64,000 nucleotides of DNA from Cytophagales bacterium (GTDB lineage Bacteria > Bacteroidota > Bacteroidia > Cytophagales > Cyclobacteriaceae), in contig JAFLBQ010000001.1 of NCBI GenBank assembly GCA_017303805.1, positions 1-64,000 of the forward strand, written 5' to 3'. Below the pieces are notes generated by a model that was not told where the DNA came from, did not search any database, and worked only from the letters and a program-made list of their open reading frames with translations. A program made the translations under genes and the position numbers. Below are positions 34,472 through 44,182 of the stretch, piece after piece. Numbering within the stretch: the stretch's first letter is position 1; every line of letters begins with the position of its first letter.

Positions 34472-35713
34472 ATGGACATTCTCATTACGCACATTCACAA
34501 ACTGGTGCAGGTGCGTGAGCAGGCTATTGTATGCGTGGCCGGGGCTGCTATGCGCGAGCTGCCTGAGCTTGAAAATGCCTACCTCGCCATTAAAGATGGC
34601 CTGATTGCAGACTTTGGTACAATGGATCAACTTCCTTCCATAACGGCAACACAAACTATAAATGCCGCAGGCAGGCTTGTACTACCTTCTTTTGTTGATT
34701 CGCACACGCACCTGGTTTTTGCGGCTACGCGCGAAGAAGAGTTTGTAATGAAACTACAGGGCGCCACCTATCAGCTGATAGCCGCAGCCGGAGGCGGCAT
34801 TTTAAACTCAGCCCATAAGTTGCAAAAAGCAACTGAAGCCGAATTGCTGGCGGGCACACTTGCCCGGGCTTGGGAAATTATTGCCACCGGCACGGGGGCT
34901 GTAGAAATAAAGAGCGGCTACGGCTTAACCACCCGCGATGAGTTGAAAATGCTACGCGTGGCCCGGGAGGTAGGAAAACAAACTCCGCTAACTGTTAAGA
35001 CAACACTGCTGGGTGCACATGCTGTCCCACACAACAAAACCAAAGCGTTGTACCTGGAGGAGGTAATTAAAGAAATGATTCCGGCTGCGGCCGAAGAGAA
35101 GCTGGCAGACTATATAGATGTTTTTTGCGAGGCTGGTTTTTTTTCGCCCGAAGAAGCCGAGCGCATTGTTGAAGCCGGGAGTGCGTTTGGCCTACAAGCC
35201 CGGTTGCATGCCAATCAACTAACAAACTCCGGTGGTGTGCAGGTTGCTGTAAAAACCAAAGCCCTTAGTGTAGATCATCTCGAACAAATTGGCCCCGCAG
35301 AAATTGACTTGCTGAAAGGAAGTACCACCATGCCTGTGGCGTTGCCGGGTGCCGCATTTTTTCTGGGCTTGCCTTTTGCACCTGCCCGCCAGATGTTGGA
35401 TGCCGGACTGCCGCTGGGAATAGCCAGCGATTATAACCCGGGTAGCGCGCCTTCAGGAAGCATGCCGTTTAACATTAGCCTGGCATGTATTAAAATGCGT
35501 ATGCTGCCCGAAGAAGCACTAAATGCGGCAACAATAAATACCGCTTACACCTTAGGACTCGCACAAAGCCAGGCAACCATTACGAAAGGAAAAAAAGCAA
35601 ATGTATTTATTACAAAACCGATGCGTTCGGTGGCAACTATTCCATACAGCTTTAGCACCAATCCGGTTAGCCAGGTAATCTTAAACGGTAAACTACTTAC
35701 GCCCTCATTATAA
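34472..35713 (+). CDS. hutI: Imidazolonepropionase
   Basis: This 413-residue amidohydrolase opens imidazolone-5-propionate to formiminoglutamate in histidine degradation. It shows the metal motif VDSHTHLVFAATREEEF, AAGGGILNSA, EIKSGYGLTTRDE, the HAVP and HANQLT histidines, and SDYNPGS near the C-terminus. The other hut genes (hutH, hutU, hutG/ftcD) are not in the window. apt follows after one base. The assignment is strong. Confidence 0.94.
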   Translation: MDILITHIHKLVQVREQAIVCVAGAAMRELPELENAYLAIKDGLIADFGTMDQLPSITATQTINAAGRLVLPSFVDSHTHLVFAATREEEFVMKLQGATYQLIAAAGGGILNSAHKLQKATEAELLAGTLARAWEIIATGTGAVEIKSGYGLTTRDELKMLRVAREVGKQTPLTVKTTLLGAHAVPHNKTKALYLEEVIKEMIPAAAEEKLADYIDVFCEAGFFSPEEAERIVEAGSAFGLQARLHANQLTNSGGVQVAVKTKALSVDHLEQIGPAEIDLLKGSTTMPVALPGAAFFLGLPFAPARQMLDAGLPLGIASDYNPGSAPSGSMPFNISLACIKMRMLPEEALNAATINTAYTLGLAQSQATITKGKKANVFITKPMRSVATIPYSFSTNPVSQVILNGKLLTPSL

Positions 35714-35714
35714 C

Positions 35715-36248
35715 ATGTTCAAAGAAGAAACCATTAAAGCATTGCTGCGAGACGTACCCGATTTTCCAAAGCCAGGTATTCTCTTTAAAGATATTACCCC
35801 GCTGCTTGCCGAGCCCGGGGCCCGAAAAATGGTAGTGAATGAAATTGCCGCGCATTTTAAAAACCTGCACATCGATGCCGTGGCTGCAGTAGAAGCCCGG
35901 GGTTTTATTTTTGGGATGTTGATAGCCGAAGCGCTGGATGTTCCGTTTGTGCCGGTGCGCAAGGCCGGTAAACTTCCGTACCATAAATTGCAGGAAGAAT
36001 ACGAACTGGAATACGGAAAAGCAGCTATTGAAATGCATACCGATGCGTTGAAGTCTGGCAGCCGCGTTGTGATACATGACGATTTGCTTGCCACCGGGGG
36101 CACTGCCGGAGCAGCCGGCAATCTCATTCAAAAACTGGGGGGCGTAGTGGCCGGGTATTCTTTTATAATCAACCTGGCTTTTTTACCGGGCGAGCGGGTA
36201 CTACGCGAACGGTTTGGCGTGCAGCCGCATTACCTGGTTCGGTATTGA
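35715..36248 (+). CDS. apt: Adenine phosphoribosyltransferase
   Basis: This 177-residue purine-salvage enzyme makes AMP from adenine and PRPP. It has the N-terminal VPDFPKPGILFKDITPL, the flexible-loop VEARGFIFG, RKAGKLPY and the PRPP motif VVIHDDLLATGGTAGA. Only one base separates it from hutI, so they are probably co-transcribed. Motifs complete. Confidence 0.97.
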   Translation: MFKEETIKALLRDVPDFPKPGILFKDITPLLAEPGARKMVVNEIAAHFKNLHIDAVAAVEARGFIFGMLIAEALDVPFVPVRKAGKLPYHKLQEEYELEYGKAAIEMHTDALKSGSRVVIHDDLLATGGTAGAAGNLIQKLGGVVAGYSFIINLAFLPGERVLRERFGVQPHYLVRY

Positions 36249-36306
36249 GTTTGAGCAAATGCGAATTTGAAATAACTTTCCGGTCGGCAACGTTGTTTAA
36301 CAGGCA

Positions 36307-36891
36307 ATGAGCGTACTAAAAATTCCCATGTTTCCCTTGTCTATCTTTCCCCTTCCGGGGGAAATGGTACCCTTGCATATTTTTGAACCCCGCTACCGGC
36401 AATTGCTGGAAGATGCCGAAAACAAAGACATCGCTTTTGGTATATTTTATAATCACGTTACCAATATAGAAAAAATCGGGTCTCTGGTTAAACTCGAAAG
36501 CGTTATCAAGCGCTACCGCACAGGTGAATCAGATATTATCGTTAAATGTATGGATCTGCTCTCGCTTAAAAAATTGTACCGTACCCACTACGATAAACTC
36601 TACCCCGGTGGCGATGTAGCCCTTTGGAATGTAAATCTGGCCGAGCCGATGGAAGATTTGTTGCGCGAGCATTTTAACGAATACATGCGCATGCTCTATT
36701 TTAAGCATCCCGAAAAATCCAATTCTGTATTCGATGTGGCCAATGAATTAAACCTTGGCTTTGAAGAACGTCTCAAATTCGTACAGTTGCCGGACGATCG
36801 GAAGGCTGCGTTCTTAATTGGACACCTGAAATACCAAATGCATTTATTGCAGCGCGTAGAAAAAGCCAAAGACGTGTACCATCTTAATTAG
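36307..36891 (+). CDS. LON substrate-binding-domain protein
   Basis: This 194-residue protein corresponds to the N-terminal PUA-like domain of Lon protease (IPMFPLSIFPLPGEMVPLHIFEPRYRQLL) without ATPase or protease domains. Such stand-alone proteins are widespread and possibly bind unfolded protein or nucleic acid. The C-terminal half is helical (FEERLKFVQLPDDRKAAF). It starts 58 bases after apt and ends just before a small hairpin. Confidence 0.85.
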   Translation: MSVLKIPMFPLSIFPLPGEMVPLHIFEPRYRQLLEDAENKDIAFGIFYNHVTNIEKIGSLVKLESVIKRYRTGESDIIVKCMDLLSLKKLYRTHYDKLYPGGDVALWNVNLAEPMEDLLREHFNEYMRMLYFKHPEKSNSVFDVANELNLGFEERLKFVQLPDDRKAAFLIGHLKYQMHLLQRVEKAKDVYHLN

Positions 36892-36917
36892 TTGCAGAAA
36901 GAAAAATTATTCTGCAA
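36892..36917 (+). terminator. Weak hairpin after the LON-domain gene
   Basis: TTGCAGAA (36892-36899) and TTCTGCAA (36910-36917) form a perfect eight-base stem directly after the stop codon. A short T run (36926-36931) follows after some distance, so termination is only possible. Confidence 0.35.
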
Positions 36918-37059
36918 AAGCTTATCTTTTTGTAACAACCTTCGTTAGATGTGCCCCTTCGCGGCCGATTGTACTTCATAAATTATTTAACATTCATTAA
37001 CAGCACCCGTGCAACAATTAACACGGGCATGGCGTCCTATAGCTATCAATAAAAAAATT

Positions 37060-37638
37060 ATGAAAGCATTACAATTGGTTTTGGCGGTTGTGCTGGTGAG
37101 CACACAAGCCTTCGCAACAAGTAAAGATGTACCCGCTTCGGCTGAGGGGGTAGTGGTAACTCATGCTACCGGTAGCAGTGTGTTTAAAGTGTACTATAAG
37201 GCATTAGCGGCAAACGATGTAAAAGTGTATGTGTTTGATTCCAAAGGCCGGCAAATTTTTTCCGAGACGCTAAAGAAAATTACTGCGTTTGTGCGGCCCT
37301 ACAATCTAACCGGCTTGAGCGCTGGCACCTATAAGGTAGTAGTAAAAGACCGGCAAAACAGTGTGGAAGAAGAGTTTTACTATTCGGCTGGAAAAGTTAC
37401 CAAGCATATTAATATTCTGAAGATGACCGAGCCTGGTAAATATTTACTTTCGGTTCAATCAGAAACTGCCGACAAGGTAAATCTGAATATCTACGACAAA
37501 GAGCAGCGCCTGGTGCACTCGCAGGTGTACGATGTGAATAAGGCTTTTGCCGAAGTGCTGAACCTGAAAAACATAAATGAGTTTACGATTGAAGTAAGCG
37601 ACCGCGATGGGATTTTGAAAACCGTAAAAGGAAACTGA
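37060..37638 (+). CDS. Small secreted protein with two sorting-domain-like beta modules
   Basis: The ATG at 37060 (MKALQLVLAVVLVST) gives a signal peptide and 192 residues. Two similar modules follow: one contains VYVFDSKGRQIFSE and NLTGLSAGTYKVVVKD, the other LNIYDKEQRLVHSQ and LNLKNINEFTIEVSD. They resemble the beta-sandwich of type IX secretion C-terminal domains but make up the whole protein. A paralogue with an internal stop lies downstream (37995-38558). Function unknown; periplasm or surface location inferred. Confidence 0.75.
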   Translation: MKALQLVLAVVLVSTQAFATSKDVPASAEGVVVTHATGSSVFKVYYKALAANDVKVYVFDSKGRQIFSETLKKITAFVRPYNLTGLSAGTYKVVVKDRQNSVEEEFYYSAGKVTKHINILKMTEPGKYLLSVQSETADKVNLNIYDKEQRLVHSQVYDVNKAFAEVLNLKNINEFTIEVSDRDGILKTVKGN

Positions 37639-37716
37639 TTCGTAGTGCATCATGTTGCTCTTACGGTAGCAGGCTCTGGTTTATCTTAAAAGAGGTAGTT
37701 ACTATTTTTTAAAGCA

Positions 37717-37782
37717 CATCTCGTAAAGTAGTTGGCTCAGGTAGCAGTACCCTGGTTAACTTCTTTACGAGATGTTTTTTTT
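37717..37782 (+). terminator. Strong intrinsic terminator
   Basis: CATCTCGTAAAG (37717-37728) pairs perfectly with CTTTACGAGATG (37763-37774), followed by eight T residues (37775-37782). The 34-base loop contains smaller pairing (AGTT/AACT, GGTA/TACC). The 356 bases between 37639 and 37994 contain only this terminator and the promoter of the next gene. Confidence 0.8.
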
Positions 37783-37962
37783 GTAGAGCGCAGTGCAATC
37801 GTTTTAGAAAGTTTTTTTTCGCTTGGAGTAAGATTTTGAATTAAAACAAGGCGTACACGTTGCAAGCGATCGCCCAAAATGTAAATGAAATTACCGCAAA
37901 CGATTTTTCATTTTAAAAATCAAGTTTACTTACAACTTTCAACCTTGGGCTTACACAGGCCG

Positions 37963-37970
37963 TACATTTG
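37963..37970 (+). promoter_or_regulatory. -7 promoter element
   Basis: TACATTTG fits TAnnTTTG and ends 24 bases before the ATG at 37995. A TTG at 37945-37947 is only 15 bases upstream, shorter than the usual 17-23. Confidence 0.5.
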
Positions 37971-37994
37971 TATCGAAACAAAACAGAAAAAACT

Positions 37995-38558
37995 ATGAAA
38001 ACTAAATCAGTTGTAGTTGCCTTAGCAATGATGGTAGTATCAGCGGCAGTAGTAGCGGCTGATCCGGTAGGTCCTAAAATGGTTGTAGTAAACCAAAAGG
38101 ATGCAGCCACTTTTAAAGTAATTTATGAAGGTGGGCAAACAGGCAAGTTAACCTTGCGTATTTTAAACAGCGATGGAAAAAAAGTAGTAAGCGAAACCAT
38201 AAACGGTGTAGATGGCTTTATGCGGTCAGTAAATTTTGCCGGTATGGAAGCTGGTGAATATACTATTGAAGTAGCAGATGCTAACGGAAAGCAATCTCAA
38301 AAAGTGGTTTACCAACCAACTGTTGAAGGTACATCGATCCATGTAGCCAAACTGGCTTCGGAAAACAAATAACTTTTGGCAGTAGCCAATACCAAGGAAG
38401 TAAATGTAAAAATTTACGATGGTGCGAATAACCTGGTGCACGATCAGGATGTAAGTGTAAACGGCAGCCTTGGCCTGGTGTATAACCTGAGCAAAATTGT
38501 AGGTGCTCCGCGCTTTGAAGTAAGCAGCGCCACTTCCACTAAAGTAGTTCGCTATTAA
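37995..38558 (+). pseudogene. Paralogue of the two-module secreted protein, interrupted by one in-frame stop
   Basis: Translation from the ATG at 37995 gives a signal peptide (VVVALAMMVVSAAVVAA) and one module ending in SENK before TAA at 38370-38372. The same frame continues for 62 codons to 38558 with a complete second module (VNVKIYDGANNLVHDQ, VYNLSKIVGAPRFEV). Aligned with the gene at 37060-37638, GKYLLSV there matches NK-stop-LLAV here, so the stop stands where a tyrosine codon would be. With the stop ignored the length is 187 positions against 192. Alternatives are a sequencing error, a truncated but functional 125-residue protein, or stop-codon read-through. Confidence 0.7.
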
Positions 38559-38586
38559 GAGTTTGTTGTTTTAGGAGTGTGTGAAC

Positions 38587-38622
38587 GAAGGCTGTCTCTA
38601 ATGGGCAGCCTTCTTTATTTTT
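38587..38622 (+). terminator. Intrinsic terminator
   Basis: GAAGGCTG (38587-38594) pairs with CAGCCTTC (38606-38613), with an 11-base loop, followed by TTTATTTTT. It serves the interrupted gene upstream; the convergent mutase gene ends 56 bases further on. Confidence 0.75.
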
Positions 38623-38677
38623 GGTGCGAAAAAAAGGAGATCATTTCTACATTAGGGCCCGCCTCTGCTTGCTCTGA

Positions 38678-41600
38678 CTACATATTTCTGCGATACTGTC
38701 CGCCCACTTCGAAGAGCGCTTTTGTAATTTCGCCTAACGAGCAAACTTTACAAGCCTCCATCAGCTCCTCAAAGATGTTTTTATTTTGAATAGCCGCAGT
38801 TTGTACCCGGGCCAGGAGCACTTTTGCTTGTTCGCCCTGGTGTGCATGCAGATTTTTTAACATGGCAATCTGAGATTCTTTTTCTTCTGTTGTTGCCCTA
38901 ATTATCTCTTGTGGAATAATCGTTGGTGAGCCCTTCGAACTTAAAAAGGTATTTACACCTATGATCGGATATTCGCCTGTATGCTTTAGTGTTTCGTAGT
39001 ACAGACTTTCTTCCTGAATTTTTCCGCGTTGGTACATGGTTTCCATAGCACCCAGCACACCACCGCGCTCGGTAATGCGATCAAACTCCGTCAGCACTGC
39101 TTCTTCCACCAGATCGGTCAGCTCTTCAATGATAAACGAACCCTGCAAGGGATTTTCATTTTTGGCCAAACCTAACTCTTTGTTTATGATTAATTGAATG
39201 GCCATGGCCCTGCGCACACTTTCTTCGGTGGGGGTAGTAATGGCTTCATCGTAAGCGTTGGTGTGCAGCGAATTGCAGTTATCGTATATCGCATACAGAG
39301 CCTGCAATGTGGTGCGGATGTCGTTGAAATCAATTTCCTGTGCGTGCAGCGAGCGCCCCGAAGTTTGGATGTGATATTTCAACATCTGGCTGCGGGCGTT
39401 CGCGTGGTATTTGTTCTTCATTGCTTTAGCCCAGATTCTCCGGGCCACACGGCCAATCACGGCATATTCCGGATCGATACCGTTGCTGAAGAAAAACGAG
39501 AGGTTAGGAGCAAAGTCGTTAATGTTCATGCCGCGGCTCAAATAGTATTCTACATACGTAAAGCCGTTGGCCAGCGTTAAGGCCAATTGAGTAATGGGGT
39601 TAGCACCTGCCTCCGCGATATGGTAACCCGAAATAGATACCGAATAAAAATTGCGAACAGAGTTGTCGATAAAATATTGCTGCACATCGCCCATCAGGCG
39701 CAGCGCAAATTCGGTTGAGAAGATGCACGTATTCTGAGCCTGGTCTTCTTTTAGAATGTCGGCTTGTACTGTACCCCGAACTTGCGAAAGCGTTTCGGCT
39801 TTGATTCTTTCATAAACTTCTGTGGGCAACACCTGGTCGCCCGTAACGCCCAACAACATCAGCCCTAAGCCATTGTTGCCTTTGGGTAGATTGCCCTGGT
39901 AGGAGGGCCGTTTGACCTCACCCCGGCCCTCTCCGGAGGAGAGGGAGGTGTACAGACTATCGATTTTACTTCTGACCTCTTCCTCAAGTCCGTTTTCCTT
40001 TATATACAACTCACACTGCTGGTCGATTGCGGCATTCATAAAGTACCCGAGCAACATGGGTGCGGGCCCGTTGATCGTCATCGATACCGATGTTTTCGGA
40101 TCGGCCAGGTTAAAGCCACTGTATAATTTCTTGGCATCGTCTAAACAGCAAATGCTTACACCTGAATTGCCAATCTTACCATAAATATCCGGCCGGTAAT
40201 CCGGATCGTTGCCATACAACGTTACCGAATCGAACGCGGTGGATAAACGCTTGGCGGGCATGGCCATACTTACATAGTGGAAACGCCTGTTGGTACGTTC
40301 GGGGCCACCTTCTCCGGCAAACATCCGGGTTGGGTCTTCACCTTCACGTTTAAAAGGATAGATACCGGCCGTATAGGGAAACTCCCCGGGAACATTTTCC
40401 TGAAGATTCCATTTAAGTAAGTCACCCCACGCTTCGTAGCGCGGTAAGGCTACTTTTGGGATTTGTACATGCGAAAGCGACTCGGAGTGGGTTTGAATGC
40501 CGATTTCTTTATCGCGTACCTTAAACTTAAAAACAGCTTCTTTATAGCGAGTTACTTTAATGTGCCAATCTTCAATCACTTTAATGTTTTTCGGATCGAT
40601 GTTCAGTTTTAGTTTATCAAACTCAGCCTGTATTATTTTTTTTACGGAACCATCCGAAATGGTATCGATGGTTTTTTGTAGTGCATACAACTTTTGGGCA
40701 ATGGCACTTTGCTCATTTACCCACAGATCGTAGGTGCGGTTGTTTTCTGAAATCTCACTTAAATAGCGCGTGCGGTGTGGCGGAATCACAAATACTTTTT
40801 CCGACATCTCCTGGGTAATCTCGAACGATGATTTCAGGTCGGCACCGGTTTTTTCCACTATCTTTTCGATGATGTACTTGTAGAGCCGGTTGGTGCCCGG
40901 GTCGTTGAACTGCGAAGCAATCGTTCCAAACACGGGCATGTCTTCCGGTTGCTTATCCCACAGTTGGTGGTTGCGCTGGTATTGTTTCTTCACATCGCGC
41001 AACGCATCTAAGCCACCGCGTTTGTCAAACTTGTTCAGCGCAATCACATCGGCAAAATCGAGCATATCGATTTTTTCTAACTGTGTGGCGGCACCGTATT
41101 CGGGCGTCATCACGTAAAGCGACACGTTGCTGTGATCCAGAATTTCGGTATCGCTTTGGCCAATGCCCGAAGTTTCTAAAATGATCAGATCGAAACCGGC
41201 CGCTTTTAGAATGCTTACTGCATCTTTTACATAAGCCGAAAGCGCCAGATTGCTTTGCCGCGTGGCCAACGAACGCATGTACACGCGCGGGTTGTTAATC
41301 GCATTCATGCGGATACGATCACCCAACAGGGCTCCACCGGTTTTGCGCTTGGAGGGATCAACAGAAACAAGCCCGATTCTTTTATCTTTAAAGTCAACCA
41401 AAAACCTGCGCACCAATTCATCTACCATCGAAGATTTACCGGCTCCACCTGTGCCGGTTATGCCAAGCACCGGTGCTTTGGAGCGTGCTGCTTGTTGGTG
41501 AATATCATTTAAAAGGGCGCGGTGTGCTTCCGAAAAATTTTCAGCAGCCGAAATGAGTTGCGCAATTTCAAGATGACTGCCTACTTCTAACGGCTTACTA

Positions 41601-42106
41601 CTTACTGATTTTCCAGTTGGAAAATCAGCTTTCTCAACCAGGTCGTTAATCATTCCTTGCAAACCCATGGCCCGGCCGTCATCGGGCGAGTAAATTCGGG
41701 TAATACCATAGTCCATCAATGCTTTTATTTCTTCAGGAAGTATAACACCTCCGCCACCGCCTACTATTTTAATATGACCAGCGCCTTTCTCCTGTAGCAG
41801 GTCGTACATGTATTTAAAATATTCGTTGTGGCCACCCTGGTAGCTGGTAATGGCAATAGCCTGCACATCTTCCTGTATGGCCGTGTTCACTACCTCTTCC
41901 ACACTTCGGTCGTGGCCCAGGTGAATTACCTCTACACCCGTTGCCTGAATAATTCTGCGCATAATGTTGATGGCCGCATCGTGCCCATCGAACAAACTGG
42001 CGGCAGTAACAATGCGGATCTTATTTTTAGGCTTATAGGGTTGTGGCGCTGCGTGTCCGGCCAGGTTGGTAGTGGCTGCTTTGGCTGAGGTTGTTTGCGT
42101 ACTCAT
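38678..42106 (-). CDS. icmF: Fused acyl-CoA mutase, IcmF type (B12 domain, G-protein chaperone, mutase)
   Basis: This 1142-residue protein contains, in order, a cobalamin-binding domain (D40-G-H42 supplies the lower axial histidine; [12 protein letters not shown]) and a MeaB-like GTPase with Walker [12 protein letters not shown] near 216-226 and [17 protein letters not shown]. These are followed by a TIM-barrel mutase ([31 protein letters not shown]). This is the layout of IcmF, which interconverts isobutyryl- and n-butyryl-CoA (some act on isovaleryl/pivalyl-CoA) with a built-in repair chaperone. Two stretches derive from repeats: the linker near 160-175, and residues 720-731 ([12 protein letters not shown]). 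It is monocistronic and divergent from a kinase operon. Confidence 0.9.
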   Translation of the reverse strand: MSTQTTSAKAATTNLAGHAAPQPYKPKNKIRIVTAASLFDGHDAAINIMRRIIQATGVEVIHLGHDRSVEEVVNTAIQEDVQAIAITSYQGGHNEYFKYMYDLLQEKGAGHIKIVGGGGGVILPEEIKALMDYGITRIYSPDDGRAMGLQGMINDLVEKADFPTGKSVSSKPLEVGSHLEIAQLISAAENFSEAHRALLNDIHQQAARSKAPVLGITGTGGAGKSSMVDELVRRFLVDFKDKRIGLVSVDPSKRKTGGALLGDRIRMNAINNPRVYMRSLATRQSNLALSAYVKDAVSILKAAGFDLIILETSGIGQSDTEILDHSNVSLYVMTPEYGAATQLEKIDMLDFADVIALNKFDKRGGLDALRDVKKQYQRNHQLWDKQPEDMPVFGTIASQFNDPGTNRLYKYIIEKIVEKTGADLKSSFEITQEMSEKVFVIPPHRTRYLSEISENNRTYDLWVNEQSAIAQKLYALQKTIDTISDGSVKKIIQAEFDKLKLNIDPKNIKVIEDWHIKVTRYKEAVFKFKVRDKEIGIQTHSESLSHVQIPKVALPRYEAWGDLLKWNLQENVPGEFPYTAGIYPFKREGEDPTRMFAGEGGPERTNRRFHYVSMAMPAKRLSTAFDSVTLYGNDPDYRPDIYGKIGNSGVSICCLDDAKKLYSGFNLADPKTSVSMTINGPAPMLLGYFMNAAIDQQCELYIKENGLEEEVRSKIDSLYTSLSSGEGRGEVKRPSYQGNLPKGNNGLGLMLLGVTGDQVLPTEVYERIKAETLSQVRGTVQADILKEDQAQNTCIFSTEFALRLMGDVQQYFIDNSVRNFYSVSISGYHIAEAGANPITQLALTLANGFTYVEYYLSRGMNINDFAPNLSFFFSNGIDPEYAVIGRVARRIWAKAMKNKYHANARSQMLKYHIQTSGRSLHAQEIDFNDIRTTLQALYAIYDNCNSLHTNAYDEAITTPTEESVRRAMAIQLIINKELGLAKNENPLQGSFIIEELTDLVEEAVLTEFDRITERGGVLGAMETMYQRGKIQEESLYYETLKHTGEYPIIGVNTFLSSKGSPTIIPQEIIRATTEEKESQIAMLKNLHAHQGEQAKVLLARVQTAAIQNKNIFEELMEACKVCSLGEITKALFEVGGQYRRNM
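39915..39948 (-). repeat. Palindromic GC-rich repeat inserted in frame in icmF
   Basis: The plus strand reads ACCTCACCCCGGCCCTCTCC, then GGAGGAGAGGGAGG, with a CTCTCCGGAGGAGAG palindromic core. It encodes [12 protein letters not shown] at about residues 720-731 of the mutase. The same element type is present in argF' (10006-10042) and before argG (14378-14415). The flanking residues (IDSLYT before, [16 protein letters not shown] after) look like normal mutase sequence. Confidence 0.75.
41588..41628 (-). repeat. Repeat plus perfect palindrome in the icmF interdomain linker
   Basis: Bases 41588-41606 match the repeat at 9539-9557 (17 of 19). Directly overlapping its end, CTGATTTTCC (41605-41614) and GGAAAATCAG (41619-41628) form a perfect ten-base inverted repeat with a four-base loop. 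Both lie in the coding sequence between the B12-binding and GTPase domains (residues about 160-173), where insertion is tolerable. Confidence 0.55.
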
Positions 42107-42169
42107 TACAGAAAGATTAAGCGCGTAAAAGTACTGATAAAATAAGATTAAGCTAACAGGTGGTAGGGG

Positions 42170-42199
42170 TTTGAGACCTTCGTTATTCTCTTATTTTTG
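42170..42199 (+). promoter_or_regulatory. Bacteroidota promoter of the histidine kinase operon
   Basis: TTTG at 42170-42173 (-33) and TATTTTTG at 42192-42199 (-7) are separated by 18 bases, matching the TTG-N17-23-TAnnTTTG consensus. The ATG follows 18 bases after the -7 element. Confidence 0.7.
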
Positions 42200-42217
42200 T
42201 ACTTTATCTATGTTTTA

Positions 42218-44182
42218 ATGCCGATTCAAAGTTCCTTTTATCGTCCGGCCGCTGCTGTGCCGGCAGAGCTCAGTCGGTCGGTTTTTATAACCAATATTTT
42301 ATCATCGCTGTTTGCAGGTATCACCGCGCTGCTGCTATTTATTATAATCGCTTTTTTCCGGTGGGCCGATATTCTGTATTCGGTGGTGGCGGTGGCATTA
42401 ATTTTTGCTGCGTTACCGGTTCTCAATAAGCGCCTCTTTCATATAGGCCGGTATTTGTTTTGTCTTATACCGGTGTATGTTGCCCTGGGCATTTCGTTGT
42501 ACTGGAAATACAAAGCGCCCATGCAATCGGCCATTACCTACTTTGATGTGCGGTATGTAATGCTGGCCAGCACCATTTTACCGGCTGTTGTTTTCACCAT
42601 CGAAGAAAAATGGAAAATAGTAGGGTGCATGGGTTCTATTCTTTTATGCCTCGCATTGTTCGATCCAATCCATAATCTAGTCGGGTTGGGATATTATCAG
42701 CAAGGGTATTCGGGCCGCTCGTACTATTATATTAACGCCATTACGGTAATTTCTTTTTTGGAGTTGGCACTGGGGATAATTGTGCTAAAGATCATCACGG
42801 GCCGGGCCGAAACAGAAGTAAACAAAACGTTAATTGAGTTAAATGCTTCTAACCGGCAACTGGTTGTAAAAAATGAAGAGCTGATAAAACTAAATGAGTT
42901 TATGGTTCGCCAAAGTGAAGAACTCATCCAACAGAAAAAAGAAATTCAGGAAAGCCGTGAACTGATTGCCGAGGCCAATCTGCTTATAAGTGTACAACAG
43001 GAAAAACTGGTGGTTGCTAACAAGGAGTTGGAAAAGCAAGTGCAGGAAAAGACCATAGACCTAACCACAGCCAACGAAGAACTGATAAAGCATAATAATG
43101 AATTGCGGCAGTTCTCTTATACGGTTTCGCATAACCTGCGAGCTCCGGTAGCCCGGCTTTTGGGATTAACCGATTTGTTTGGAAAAGCCGAACTGAACAA
43201 AGAGCGCGAAGCGATGGCAGTGCTCATTCAACGATCGGGGCAGGAGTTGGACGAAATACTCAAAGACCTGCACCAGATCATTGACCTTCGGAATGATTTA
43301 TACCGTGTGCATGAAAAATTTGCGTTTGCCGATGAGTGGCAAAAAATAACTTTTGCGTTGGGCGATCAGATCAGGCCGGCATACCGGATATCAATAGATT
43401 TTGCGCAAGGGCCAGTCATTTACTCCATTCGGGCAATGATTCACAGTATTTTGTACAACCTGGTAAGCAATGCGATTAAGTACCGCAATCCCGAAAAGGA
43501 GCTAACTATTGACATACGTACCGAAACACTTGCCGACCAGTGCACTGTAATAACCGTAAAAGACAACGGGTTGGGGATTAACCTTGAAACCCAACGCGAT
43601 AATATTTTTAAACTGTACCGCAGGTTTCACTCGCACGTAGAAGGCAAAGGGTTGGGCTTGTACCTCGTAAAATCTCAGGTAGATACATTAGGCGGAGCCA
43701 TAGCGGTTGCCAGCGAGGTAAACCGCGGAACCACCTTTACGATAAAATTGCTGCACCCACCCAACATCAGCAAACAGGTGTTTTTCGAAAGCGATGCCGC
43801 TCAAATTTATTTTGATGCGGAAATTAATAACACCGTTATTCTGTGGAAGAAGATTATTTCGGTAGAAGAGTATCGGAAAGCATTTGATGCGGTGCTTCAC
43901 TCTTTAAAAACCTATCACTCGCCCGGGTGCATAACCGACATGCGGCAACAAGGCCTTGTGCCGCCCGAGGAGCAGCAATGGTTGTTTACAACGATTATAC
44001 CCGAAGCGGTGCGATATGGGTTAAAAAGAATTGCGGCTGTTGGGTTGGCCGACCCGATCCGACAAAATTATTTGGAGGGCATTCAAACCAAAAGCCAACT
44101 GCTGGGTGTTGAGTTGCGAGTTTTCGATGGGTTGGAAGATGCCGTTAGCTGGATGGAAAAATTTGTTAAACACAGCACATGA
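42218..44182 (+). CDS. Membrane histidine kinase with extra C-terminal domain
   Basis: The ATG at 42218 is chosen over TTG at 42197, giving 654 residues. The N-terminal 195 residues form about six membrane helices. A coiled coil (about 200-295, rich in E, K, Q, with LIELNASNRQLVVKNEELIKL) leads to the phospho-acceptor SYTVSHNLRAPVARL (His305). The ATPase domain has N-box LVSNAIKYR, G1 DNGLGI and G2 GKGLGLYLVK. After it, about 130 residues (from SKQVFFESD to the end) form an alpha/beta domain resembling STAS/SpoIIAA-like proteins (DMRQQGLVPPEEQQWL). The stop overlaps the next small gene by four bases. Signal and cognate regulator are not in the window. Confidence 0.88.
   Translation: MPIQSSFYRPAAAVPAELSRSVFITNILSSLFAGITALLLFIIIAFFRWADILYSVVAVALIFAALPVLNKRLFHIGRYLFCLIPVYVALGISLYWKYKAPMQSAITYFDVRYVMLASTILPAVVFTIEEKWKIVGCMGSILLCLALFDPIHNLVGLGYYQQGYSGRSYYYINAITVISFLELALGIIVLKIITGRAETEVNKTLIELNASNRQLVVKNEELIKLNEFMVRQSEELIQQKKEIQESRELIAEANLLISVQQEKLVVANKELEKQVQEKTIDLTTANEELIKHNNELRQFSYTVSHNLRAPVARLLGLTDLFGKAELNKEREAMAVLIQRSGQELDEILKDLHQIIDLRNDLYRVHEKFAFADEWQKITFALGDQIRPAYRISIDFAQGPVIYSIRAMIHSILYNLVSNAIKYRNPEKELTIDIRTETLADQCTVITVKDNGLGINLETQRDNIFKLYRRFHSHVEGKGLGLYLVKSQVDTLGGAIAVASEVNRGTTFTIKLLHPPNISKQVFFESDAAQIYFDAEINNTVILWKKIISVEEYRKAFDAVLHSLKTYHSPGCITDMRQQGLVPPEEQQWLFTTIIPEAVRYGLKRIAAVGLADPIRQNYLEGIQTKSQLLGVELRVFDGLEDAVSWMEKFVKHST

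Noticed and set aside
34472-36248. A histidine utilisation operon
   Set aside because: Only hutI is present, next to apt; the other hut genes are absent, so no operon is claimed.
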